In this document: positions 1-4,201 of the stretch, in pieces
Layout: the number at the start of each line of letters is the position of its first letter
Position numbering within the stretch: position 1 is the stretch's first letter
Assembly: GCA_023487325.1 (NCBI GenBank)
Contig: JAMDBS010000027.1
Location: forward strand, 1-5,080
Origin: Patescibacteria group bacterium
Lineage (GTDB): Bacteria; Patescibacteria; UBA1384; JAMDBS01
Length of the DNA stretch: 5,080 nucleotides
Direction of reading: 5' to 3'
Notes under the pieces: generated by a model
What the model was told of the DNA's origin: nothing
What the model saw: the letters and a program-made list of their open reading frames with translations, nothing else
Databases searched by the model: none
Position numbers and translations under genes: made by a program

Positions 1-1
1 C

Positions 2-328
2 TACGCGATTTTTAGAATTATTAAAGAAAAGAAAATTAATTTATTGTTTCTTGTCTTAGCGATTACAGCTTTATTTATTTCTTGGACGGTCGTGAAAAGA
101 ATAACTTTTTTATATTTATTTTTGCCGGTTATCCCACTCTTGGCACTGCTGGTTGGCGGCTTTCTGGCCGAATTGTGGTCTAAAAAGCAAAAGTATTTAA
201 AAACTATCGCAGTTGTTTTGCTCGTTTTAATCGCCGGATTTTTTATATATTTTTATCCCTTGATGATCGGTACGCCTGTTAGCTATAAAACGTATTATAA
301 TCATATGTGGCTGAAAAGCTGGTATTAG
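2..328 (+). CDS. PMT-family glycosyltransferase, C-terminal part (truncated by window edge)
   Basis: The frame is open from the first base of the window and ends at TAG 326-328, so only the last 108 residues are visible. They hold three hydrophobic segments at about visible residues 14-31, 36-58 and 69-90. The basic turn KRITFLYLFLP leads into the second segment, and the protein ends in an aromatic tail, YYNHMWLKSWY. This arrangement matches the C-terminal four-TM domain of protein O-mannosyltransferases (PMT, GT39 superfamily), including the Arg before an aromatic-rich Pro helix and the closing MW..SW. Family members are membrane enzymes that move a sugar from a polyprenyl-phosphate carrier to Ser/Thr of exported proteins. 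The catalytic N-terminal part (DE motif in the first external loop) lies outside the window, so substrate and activity cannot be judged. A related ArnT/GT39-like enzyme with another sugar donor is possible. The next gene encodes a Ser/Thr-rich exported protein, a plausible target by inference. Confidence 0.72.
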   Translation, partial: YAIFRIIKEKKINLLFLVLAITALFISWTVVKRITFLYLFLPVIPLLALLVGGFLAELWSKKQKYLKTIAVVLLVLIAGFFIYFYPLMIGTPVSYKTYYNHMWLKSWY

Positions 329-362
329 GATATAATATACGCATAAAACAACTGCGATAGTT
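202..362. repeat. 18-bp perfect inverted repeat spanning the end of the glycosyltransferase gene
   Basis: The arm at 202-219 (AACTATCGCAGTTGTTTT) is the exact reverse complement of 345-362 (AAAACAACTGCGATAGTT); a G-U pair could add one step (220/344). The left arm is inside the glycosyltransferase reading frame, in codons of its last membrane helix. The right arm is in the intergenic gap, 17 bases after the stop codon. The arms are 125 bases apart. An 18-base perfect match is not expected by chance in 5 kb. In a read-through transcript the arms could form a long-range stem that encloses the stop codon. Alternatively the right arm is a copied and inverted fragment, or an assembly artefact. Confidence 0.8.
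331..336 (+). promoter_or_regulatory. Candidate -10 box (TATAAT) for the surface-protein gene
   Basis: A perfect TATAAT lies just after the glycosyltransferase stop codon. At 17-base spacing the upstream hexamer (308-313, TGGCTG) is a poor -35, so the call rests mainly on the -10. Transcription would begin near 343, giving a leader of about 109 bases before the start at 452. That leader would begin with the right arm of the inverted repeat at 345-362. In an AT-rich gap a TATAAT can arise by chance, so confidence is limited. Confidence 0.35.
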
Positions 363-400
363 AAATTTTAAATTTTTAAAAATTAAGTCATTAAAAATTC

Positions 401-428
401 ATTTCAAATTTCAAATTATAAATTTCAA
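401..428. repeat. Heptamer tandem repeat, unit ATTTCAA (about 4 copies)
   Basis: Units of seven bases follow in register: ATTTCAA at 401, ATTTCAA at 408, a decayed ATTATAA at 415 and ATTTCAA at 422. The repeat sits between the glycosyltransferase and the surface-protein ribosome-binding site (AGGAGG, 441-446). The 7-base period recurs in the L35-L20 gap (3751-3771) with a related unit. Such heptamer tracts are, from memory, frequent in intergenic gaps of Parcubacteria-type genomes. No function is evident. A separate 14-bp AT-only palindrome lies upstream at 371-384. Confidence 0.7.
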
Positions 429-451
429 ATTTTTTAAGGTAGGAGGTTAGC

Positions 452-1423
452 ATGAAGAAAATTATTGTTAGTTTAATCGTTAGTTTACTATTGGTGGGCA
501 ATGTTTTTGCCGCCACTACAAGCGCATCTCCGATTGCCAAGTCGGCTTGTGCGCCATCTTTGGTTAAACCCGTAAAAGAAGAGACCAGGCTGGCTACTGT
601 GGCTATCTCGCCAGATACGCTGGCATTCGATGCATTGATGGTGGTAAAAATTACTGCCAAAGCCAAACTCAATGGAGCAAAAATCAATCTGCCCAGCGAG
701 TTTTTTGATTTGGTGGATTACACGCCCAAGGCCAGCGGCAGCTTGATGGCGCCTAGCCCGGGGGAATGGACCTCCACGGATGGTCTTAGCGAGGGCAGCT
801 CTTATTCAGTCACTTTAAAGGCTAAAAAGTGGACCAATTATCAGTGGAAACCCATCACCTATTCCGCCAGCAATGTTCAAGGCACAGGTTATGGTTCGGA
901 TTCTTTTTATATTTTTTATGATAAAATTCCCATTACTATCAGCATTGGTCAAGAAAACCAAATTCCTCAAAGCACATCTAGGGTAGCTAGAAAGCTTGAT
1001 TTTAGCACTTACCCCGATGCCTCTTTGCAGATTAAAACCAATAAAGGCGAATTGGGTGCGGATATTGCCAGTACTTCCGGGACTAGTATTACGCAAACAG
1101 CTAATTCGGACGGCAAGGCTTCGGCCTATATTTTTGCCAATGAGGGTGACAAGGTGACCATTAGCGCTATCAGCTCTGATGCCTGCCAAAAAAATTCTAC
1201 TAGCAATGAATTTGTACTATCCCGATCAGACGTGGCCAGAACTTTTCAAGATTACAGCTGGATATATTGGCTGGCCGGCGGGGTGTTATTGATACTATTG
1301 ATAATAATATTTTTTGTCATTAAGAAAAAGAAAAAACCAAGCGAACCAACCCTTAGCAACCTCAATCAACCAAACACTACCCCAGAAAATACAGATGCGA
1401 TTGATAAAAATTTGAGACCTTGA
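452..1423 (+). CDS. Exported Ig-like surface protein with C-terminal membrane anchor
   Basis: The product has 323 residues. The start is well supported by AGGAGG at 441-446, five bases before ATG. Residues 1-20 form a signal peptide (MKKI, hydrophobic core, VFA before Ala21). Residues 21-265 are extracytoplasmic and rich in Ser and Thr (58 of residues 21-260 by hand count). Residues about 185-245 resemble a bacterial Ig-like (Big_1/invasin-type) strand pattern: KTNKGELG, then TANSDGKASAY, then GDKVTISAIS. An earlier beta-rich segment (about 47-165) may be a second sandwich domain that I do not recognise. Residues 271-290 form one transmembrane helix followed by five lysines and a 28-residue Asn/Thr/Pro-rich cytoplasmic tail, giving an N-out, C-in topology. 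Only two cysteines occur in the exported part (33 and 245), so a single disulphide is possible. No LPXTG or catalytic motif is seen. It is probably an anchored adhesin or envelope protein; the role is inferred. Confidence 0.75.
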   Translation: MKKIIVSLIVSLLLVGNVFAATTSASPIAKSACAPSLVKPVKEETRLATVAISPDTLAFDALMVVKITAKAKLNGAKINLPSEFFDLVDYTPKASGSLMAPSPGEWTSTDGLSEGSSYSVTLKAKKWTNYQWKPITYSASNVQGTGYGSDSFYIFYDKIPITISIGQENQIPQSTSRVARKLDFSTYPDASLQIKTNKGELGADIASTSGTSITQTANSDGKASAYIFANEGDKVTISAISSDACQKNSTSNEFVLSRSDVARTFQDYSWIYWLAGGVLLILLIIIFFVIKKKKKPSEPTLSNLNQPNTTPENTDAIDKNLRP

Positions 1424-1611
1424 CGCATACGTTCGACGAGGACATTTCCTCACTTTCGGCCTTCCTAACCAGCCTATTCGCTCGCTTCTAATTTGCTCAA
1501 TATACATCTAAAACTTTCGTAAATATAGTAGCTCACTCAACCGGCGCTTCGTTCGGTAATATCCTCGCCGAACTATGTTGAACTATATTAATTTCGAAAA
1601 TTCCGCCACCC
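1424..1611. other. Non-coding, relatively GC-rich intergenic segment with short inverted repeats
   Basis: No convincing gene occupies this stretch. Its composition differs from the AT-rich sequence on either side: it is richer in C and G and contains repeated TTCG words (1432, 1454, 1468, 1517, 1549, 1552). Visible structures are a 5-bp hairpin GAGGA/TCCTC (1438-1442/1447-1451) and nested arms AATATAGT/ACTATATT (1522-1529/1582-1589) and CGGCG/CGCCG (1542-1546/1566-1570). There is also a near tandem GAACTATGTT/GAACTATATT (1570-1589). The nested arms make a large, interrupted palindrome. This resembles a dispersed intergenic repeat of a kind I associate with Parcubacteria genomes, but only a genome-wide search could show that. 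No T-tract follows any stem, so it is not a clear terminator. Confidence 0.4.
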
Positions 1612-1639
1612 TTGCTAAAAATTGTTTATCTGCTATATT
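1612..1639 (+). promoter_or_regulatory. Candidate extended -10 promoter for the bactofilin operon
   Basis: TTGCTA (1612-1617) and TATATT (1634-1639) are 16 bases apart, and TGC (1631-1633) directly precedes the -10, giving the extended TGn motif of sigma70-type promoters. Transcription would begin near 1646 and leave a leader of about 127 bases containing the hairpin at 1713-1760. The remainder of the leader (1646-1712) is A-rich with no further clear signal. This is a pattern match by eye in AT-rich DNA. Confidence 0.5.
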
Positions 1640-1712
1640 AAATTCAAATAAGGGAGAGGGTGCAGCTAAAAAAATAAATTAAATAAAAGTAGCAATAATC
1701 ATCAAAATAATT

Positions 1713-1760
1713 CAGTATATCACAAACTTTTAAGGATTATTTCTGAAAGTTGATATACTG
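1713..1760 (+). promoter_or_regulatory. Hairpin / inverted repeat abutting the bactofilin ribosome-binding site
   Basis: CAGTATATCA (1713-1722) is a perfect 10-bp inverted repeat of TGATATACTG (1751-1760). Inside it, ACTTT (1726-1730) pairs with AAAGT (1746-1750), leaving a three-base bulge on one side and a 15-base loop. The Shine-Dalgarno GGAGGAG begins at the very next base (1761). G-U pairs (1712/1761 and 1711/1762) could extend the stem into it. This could be a leader hairpin that tunes translation or protects the mRNA end, or a pair of operator half-sites 38 bp apart. It has no T-tract and is not a terminator. Confidence 0.55.
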
Positions 1761-1772
1761 GGAGGAGTCATA

Positions 1773-2219
1773 ATGTTTGAAAAAGACGGTGCGGTCAGTG
1801 GTCCAGGCACGGTGGTGGGTGCCAATGTAAAATTAAATGGTATCCTTAAAGACACCAACGATATCACCATTCATGGCCATGTAGATGGCGAAGTGATCTC
1901 GGAAAAAAATATCTTTGTCAGTGAAACAGCCAGTGTTAAAGGACCAGTCACGGCAGAGGAAATAATTATTTCCGGTAAAGTTAATGGCTCGATCACTGCC
2001 AACAAGAGATTGGAAATTTCTCCTAGCGGCAAAGTTTATGGCAGTATCGCCACGCGAGACCTGATCATCAAGTCAGGCGCCCAGTTTGTGGGTAAAAGCG
2101 CCATGTTAACCGAGAAAGAAGCGTCAGCCAAAACTCAAGACGCAATTCGGGAATCTTCAGAAAAAAGACCTTTAAATAAAATTAAAGATAAAAAGTCCGG
2201 AAAATACGAATTGGAATAA
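1773..2219 (+). CDS. Bactofilin (polymer-forming cytoskeletal protein)
   Basis: The product has 148 residues, a usual length for the family, and starts at ATG behind GGAGGAG (1761-1767). Residues about 13-108 form the bactofilin (DUF583/CcmA-type) beta-helix, seen as a regular recurrence of Gly and hydrophobic residues: LNGILKDTNDITIHGHVDGE, then ASVKGPVTAEEIIISGKVNG, then SGKVYGSIATRDLIIKSGAQ. The N-terminal arm is short (MFEKDG). The C-terminal tail (about 110-148) is polar and charged, as is typical of the disordered ends of the family. Bactofilins polymerise without nucleotide into filaments, often at the membrane, and scaffold cell-wall or surface assembly. No membrane helix is present here. 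The next gene begins six bases after the stop, so the two are very probably co-transcribed. The leader hairpin at 1713-1760 could affect translation. Confidence 0.92.
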   Translation: MFEKDGAVSGPGTVVGANVKLNGILKDTNDITIHGHVDGEVISEKNIFVSETASVKGPVTAEEIIISGKVNGSITANKRLEISPSGKVYGSIATRDLIIKSGAQFVGKSAMLTEKEASAKTQDAIRESSEKRPLNKIKDKKSGKYELE

Positions 2220-2225
2220 CCAATT

Positions 2226-3002
2226 GTGTATTATTATATTTTAGAACAACCTAAAAATCTCTCTACAACCAGTGCCCAAAAAAAGCTAAGAAAAATTTTG
2301 GGTACTTTAGGCATCGAAGGAGAAGTGGGTGTGGTTTCGCCGGCGCGCAGTATTGAAGAGCATACGGAAATGGCCATGGTAAAAAAATATTCCACTATTG
2401 TGGCCGTAGGCTCGGATATCTTGATTAATAAAATCGCTGCCTATCTTCAAGGCACCAATTATGTTCTGGGGATTATCCCCGTCAACGCCAGCGAGCTGGT
2501 TTGCCAAATGATCGGCACCTCACAGATGGAAGAAGCTTGCGAGGCTTTAAAATTTCGTCGAGTGAAAAGTGTCAGCTTGGCTCTGGTAGAACCTAAAAAG
2601 TTTTTAGTCAGTTCTGCGCAAATTACTCTTGATAAAGCCGTTAAAACTATTGTCAATGTTGATGACATTGAGACCGAGCTCAACATTACCGATGCCACCT
2701 TGCTTAGCCCTTGCGTAAACAACGATAGTTCAATCAGTCTTTTTTTAAAAAATAAATTTGAAGGTCCCAACAGTTTAGTCAAAGGCTTTAACTGGTTGAT
2801 CGGCAAAAAAACTGTAGATAACTATTCTAGCATCTTGCGCGGTAAATCCATTAGCCTAAGCACAAGCGAGCCAATGCCGCTTACGGTCGGCTCGGAAATT
2901 ATCGCCAAAACGCCGATATTTTGCCGAGTTGCTCCGCACGCCTTGAAAATTATTACCAGACGTGCTAAAATAGTACAAGATGCTAATTTAGAAAAAAAAT
3001 AA
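2226..3002 (+). CDS. Diacylglycerol-kinase/YegS-fold protein with degenerate catalytic motifs
   Basis: The product has 258 residues. The likely start is GTG at 2226, six bases after the bactofilin stop, with only a weak GGA (2213-2215) upstream, so translational coupling is likely. Residues 57-91 fit the DAGK_cat/YegS nucleotide-binding region: STIVAVGSDILINKIAAYL, then LGIIPVNASELVCQMIG. The family normally has GGDGT at residues 62-66, but here it is GSDIL. The GTxNDFA segment is replaced by NASELVC. The C-terminal part (about 200-245) keeps the family's beta-sandwich pattern, ending LTVGSEIIAKTPIFCRVAPHAL, where the usual DGE is GSE. Active enzymes of this family phosphorylate lipids with ATP. 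Loss of the GGDGT loop argues that this protein does not, and may be a pseudoenzyme or ligand-binding scaffold. Pairing with a bactofilin suggests an envelope role. Fold assignment is fairly confident; function is unknown. Confidence 0.65.
   Translation: MYYYILEQPKNLSTTSAQKKLRKILGTLGIEGEVGVVSPARSIEEHTEMAMVKKYSTIVAVGSDILINKIAAYLQGTNYVLGIIPVNASELVCQMIGTSQMEEACEALKFRRVKSVSLALVEPKKFLVSSAQITLDKAVKTIVNVDDIETELNITDATLLSPCVNNDSSISLFLKNKFEGPNSLVKGFNWLIGKKTVDNYSSILRGKSISLSTSEPMPLTVGSEIIAKTPIFCRVAPHALKIITRRAKIVQDANLEKK
2943..2971 (+). promoter_or_regulatory. Candidate internal promoter for infC-rpmI-rplT
   Basis: TTGAAA (2943-2948) and TAAAAT (2966-2971) are separated by the optimal 17 bases, and TGC (2963-2965) gives an extended -10. 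The site lies inside the 3' end of the DAGK-like gene. Transcription would start near 2978, leaving a leader of about 56 bases before infC. That leader is too short for a classical L20-binding leader, and I see none. The match is good but found by eye and overlaps coding sequence. Confidence 0.5.
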
Positions 3003-3022
3003 ATTATCAATATTAAGTATTT

Positions 3023-3036
3023 GAGGAGAAAAGATT
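3023..3036 (+). promoter_or_regulatory. Shine-Dalgarno and AUU start codon of infC
   Basis: GAGGAG (3023-3028) is followed after five bases by ATT (3034-3036), in frame with the IF-3 sequence. An in-frame TGA lies at 3022-3024. No ATG or GTG occurs in frame before the conserved NEVILIDEK segment, and the first TTG (3079) is already inside that segment. AUU is therefore the only sensible start. AUU is the known infC start in Escherichia coli, where IF-3 represses its own translation by discriminating against this codon. The same control here is inference. Confidence 0.75.
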
Positions 3037-3531
3037 AGAGATCTTTCAACCAATCAGGGCAATTACAACGAAGTAATTTTGATTGATGAAAAAGCCAAGA
3101 TGCTTGGGAAAATGAGTATTGACCAAGCGCGAATGTTGGCCTACGACAAGGAGTTGGATCTGATGGAAGTCAGCGCCAATACCAACCCGCCGGTTTGCAA
3201 ACTGATGGATGTCAAAAAAATTGAATATCAGAAAAACAAGCAAATCCAAAAGCAAAAAAGCAAGCAAAAAAATCCTGAAGTCAAAGAAGTGAAATTGAGT
3301 ATTAATATTGGTCAGCATGATATGGAAGTCAAAGCCAAGAGGTAGGGCAATTACTTTCATCAAGGCAACAAGGTAAAAGTTTTTATCATTTTACGCGGCC
3401 GGGAAAAAATGTTTGCCAGCAAAGCCTTTGAAATAATTGATAAATTTAGCCAAATTTGTCAGGGGCAATTTGAATCACCGACCAAGAAGAATCAAAATAT
3501 TATCTTAGCTATCTTAAAACCAGCCAAATAA
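3034..3531 (+). pseudogene. infC: Translation initiation factor IF-3, interrupted by an in-frame TAG
   Basis: IF-3 binds the 30S subunit, keeps it apart from 50S and checks the initiator tRNA-start codon pair. From AUU 3034 the frame encodes the N-domain (NEVILIDEK near residue 12, ELDLMEVSANTNPPVCKLMD at 40-59), a Lys/Gln-rich linker (about 62-80) and the start of the C-domain (VKLSINIGQHDMEVKAKR, 86-103). Codon 104 is TAG (3343-3345). The same frame then runs 61 more codons to TAA 3529-3531 with the expected C-domain: GNYFHQGNKVKVFIILRGRE, then KAFEIIDKFSQ, ending ILAILKPAK. The total of 165 positions is near the usual length. The 103-residue product lacks most of the C-domain, the part that carries IF-3 activity. 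Because IF-3 is essential and the rest is intact, a base-call error or a recent nonsense change is likelier than long decay; suppression is a further possibility. The signature reads KLMDVKKIEY, where most IF-3s have an aromatic and then a small residue after Asp. rpmI begins ten bases after the final stop. Confidence 0.88.
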
Positions 3532-3541
3532 ATGAGGAATT

Positions 3542-3745
3542 ATGCCAAAACTTAAAACAAGCAAATCCGCTGCCAAACGTATTGCCAGAATCACCAAAAA
3601 TAAAAAAATTATTCGCCGCGGCATGTCCGCGCAGCATTTAACTAGCGGAAAGTCCAAAAGAACCAAGAGTCGCGCTAAACAAAATTTTGTTGTCAGCAAG
3701 GCTAGCGTTAAACATTTAAAAAAATTATTACCAAACCTTAAATAG
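3542..3745 (+). CDS. rpmI: 50S ribosomal protein L35
   Basis: The product has 67 residues, very basic and close to the family length of about 65. It starts with MPKLKTSKSAAKRIARITKN, matching the L35 opening (MPKxKTxKSAAKRF), and retains the HLTSGKSKRTK and final KHLKKLLPNL segments. L35 is a small component of the large ribosomal subunit. The ATG at 3542 follows GAGGA (3534-3538) with a short three-base gap. The gene stands between infC and rplT, the classical order, ten bases after the infC stop. It ends in TAG; read-through would add only eight residues from repeat sequence, so TAG acts here as a normal stop. Confidence 0.95.
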   Translation: MPKLKTSKSAAKRIARITKNKKIIRRGMSAQHLTSGKSKRTKSRAKQNFVVSKASVKHLKKLLPNLK

Positions 3746-3750
3746 AATTT

Positions 3751-3771
3751 TCAATTATCAATTATCAATTA
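3751..3771. repeat. Heptamer tandem repeat, unit TCAATTA (3 perfect copies)
   Basis: Three exact copies of TCAATTA (3751, 3758, 3765) fill most of the 39-base gap between rpmI and rplT and end just before the AAGGAAG ribosome-binding site (3775-3781). The unit resembles the TCAAATT register of the repeat at 401-428 and has the same period. A single related copy (ATTATCAAT) lies at 3003-3011, before infC. Confidence 0.8.
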
Positions 3772-3784
3772 AACAAGGAAGCAT

Positions 3785-4129
3785 ATGTCGAGAGTTAAAC
3801 GGGGAATACAAGTTAAAAAAAGACACAAGAAAATCTTAAAGCTGGCCAAGGGCTATCGCCATGGCCGAAAAAAATTAATTAGACTGGCCAAGCAAGCCAC
3901 CACCCGCGCCGGAGTCTATGCCTATCGCGACCGCAAGGCTAAAAAAAGAGATTTTCGCAGTCTTTGGATTATTAAAATCAACGCAGCCTGCCGCGCGCAT
4001 GGTATTACTTATTCAAGATTTATGAGAGCACTCAAAGATAAGAATATCGAACTAGATCGCAAAATCCTAGCTGACCTGGCCGAAAACCATCCGGATGAAT
4101 TCAAGAAGATTGTGGAGAAGGTAAAATAA
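3785..4129 (+). CDS. rplT: 50S ribosomal protein L20
   Basis: The product has 114 residues, close to the family length of about 117. The long basic N-terminal extension ([20 protein letters not shown]) and the [18 protein letters not shown] segment (about 21-38) match the L20 pattern of a helix threading 23S rRNA. The globular C-terminal half holds [20 protein letters not shown] and YSRFMRAL. L20 is an early assembly protein of the 50S subunit and in several bacteria represses its own operon. No obvious L20-binding pseudoknot was found here. The ATG has AAGGAAG upstream at 3775-3781. It is the last gene of the cluster, and the terminator begins 14 bases after the stop. Confidence 0.96.
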   Translation: MSRVKRGIQVKKRHKKILKLAKGYRHGRKKLIRLAKQATTRAGVYAYRDRKAKKRDFRSLWIIKINAACRAHGITYSRFMRALKDKNIELDRKILADLAENHPDEFKKIVEKVK

Positions 4130-4143
4130 GTGTAATAATTAAG

Positions 4144-4173
4144 AAAAACAGGCAGAATTTACTGCCTGTTTTT
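4144..4173. terminator. Bidirectional rho-independent terminator
   Basis: AAAAACAGGCAG (4144-4155) and CTGCCTGTTTTT (4162-4173) form a perfect 12-bp stem around the loop AATTTA. The plus-strand T-run (4169-4173) ends the rplT transcript. The A-run at 4144-4148 gives an equivalent U-run to transcripts of the convergent minus-strand gene, whose stop is at 4202-4204. Confidence 0.92.
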
Positions 4174-4201
4174 AAGTTATCTCAATTTTGGAAAGATGAA
4201 T

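Noticed and set aside
371..384. Perfect 14-bp palindrome AATTTTTAAAAATT
   Set aside because: It consists only of A and T in a very AT-rich gap, where such palindromes arise readily; no functional context.
815..1189. Minus-strand open frame of 124 codons inside the surface-protein gene
   Set aside because: It lies fully antisense to a gene with a signal peptide, Ig-like pattern and membrane anchor, and its own translation has no recognisable feature.
1431..1437. GTTCGAC resembling a tRNA T-loop
   Set aside because: The flanking five-base arms do not pair, and no acceptor, D or anticodon stem can be assembled around it.
1295..1507. Minus-strand open frame of 70 codons covering the end of the surface-protein gene and part of the gap
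   Set aside because: It has no ribosome-binding site, most of it is antisense to a convincing gene, and its composition-driven Arg-rich start is better explained by the intergenic repeat-like segment.
1660..1676. Tiny leader frame GTG CAG CTA AAA AAA TAA after a purine-rich AGGGAGAGGG, considered as a leader peptide
   Set aside because: It has only five codons, the Shine-Dalgarno spacing is too short, and no attenuator stem with a T-run follows.
1754..1759. TATACT as a -10 box for the bactofilin gene
   Set aside because: Transcription would start about seven bases before the ATG and discard the strong GGAGGAG site; no -35 lies at the right distance. It is better read as the 3' arm of the hairpin.
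2653..2671. 7-bp inverted repeat TCAATGT/ACATTGA inside the DAGK-like gene
   Set aside because: It is short, lies within well-formed coding sequence, and has no T-run or nearby gene boundary; chance is sufficient.
2984..3006. AT-only inverted repeat TAATTTA/TAAATTA at the end of the DAGK-like gene, considered as a terminator before infC
   Set aside because: The stem has no G-C pairs and there is no T-run after it, so it cannot terminate efficiently.
3343..3345. Genome-wide reassignment of TAG as a sense codon to explain the infC interruption
   Set aside because: TAG ends the glycosyltransferase (326-328) and L35 (3743-3745) exactly where those families end, so it works as a stop in this genome.
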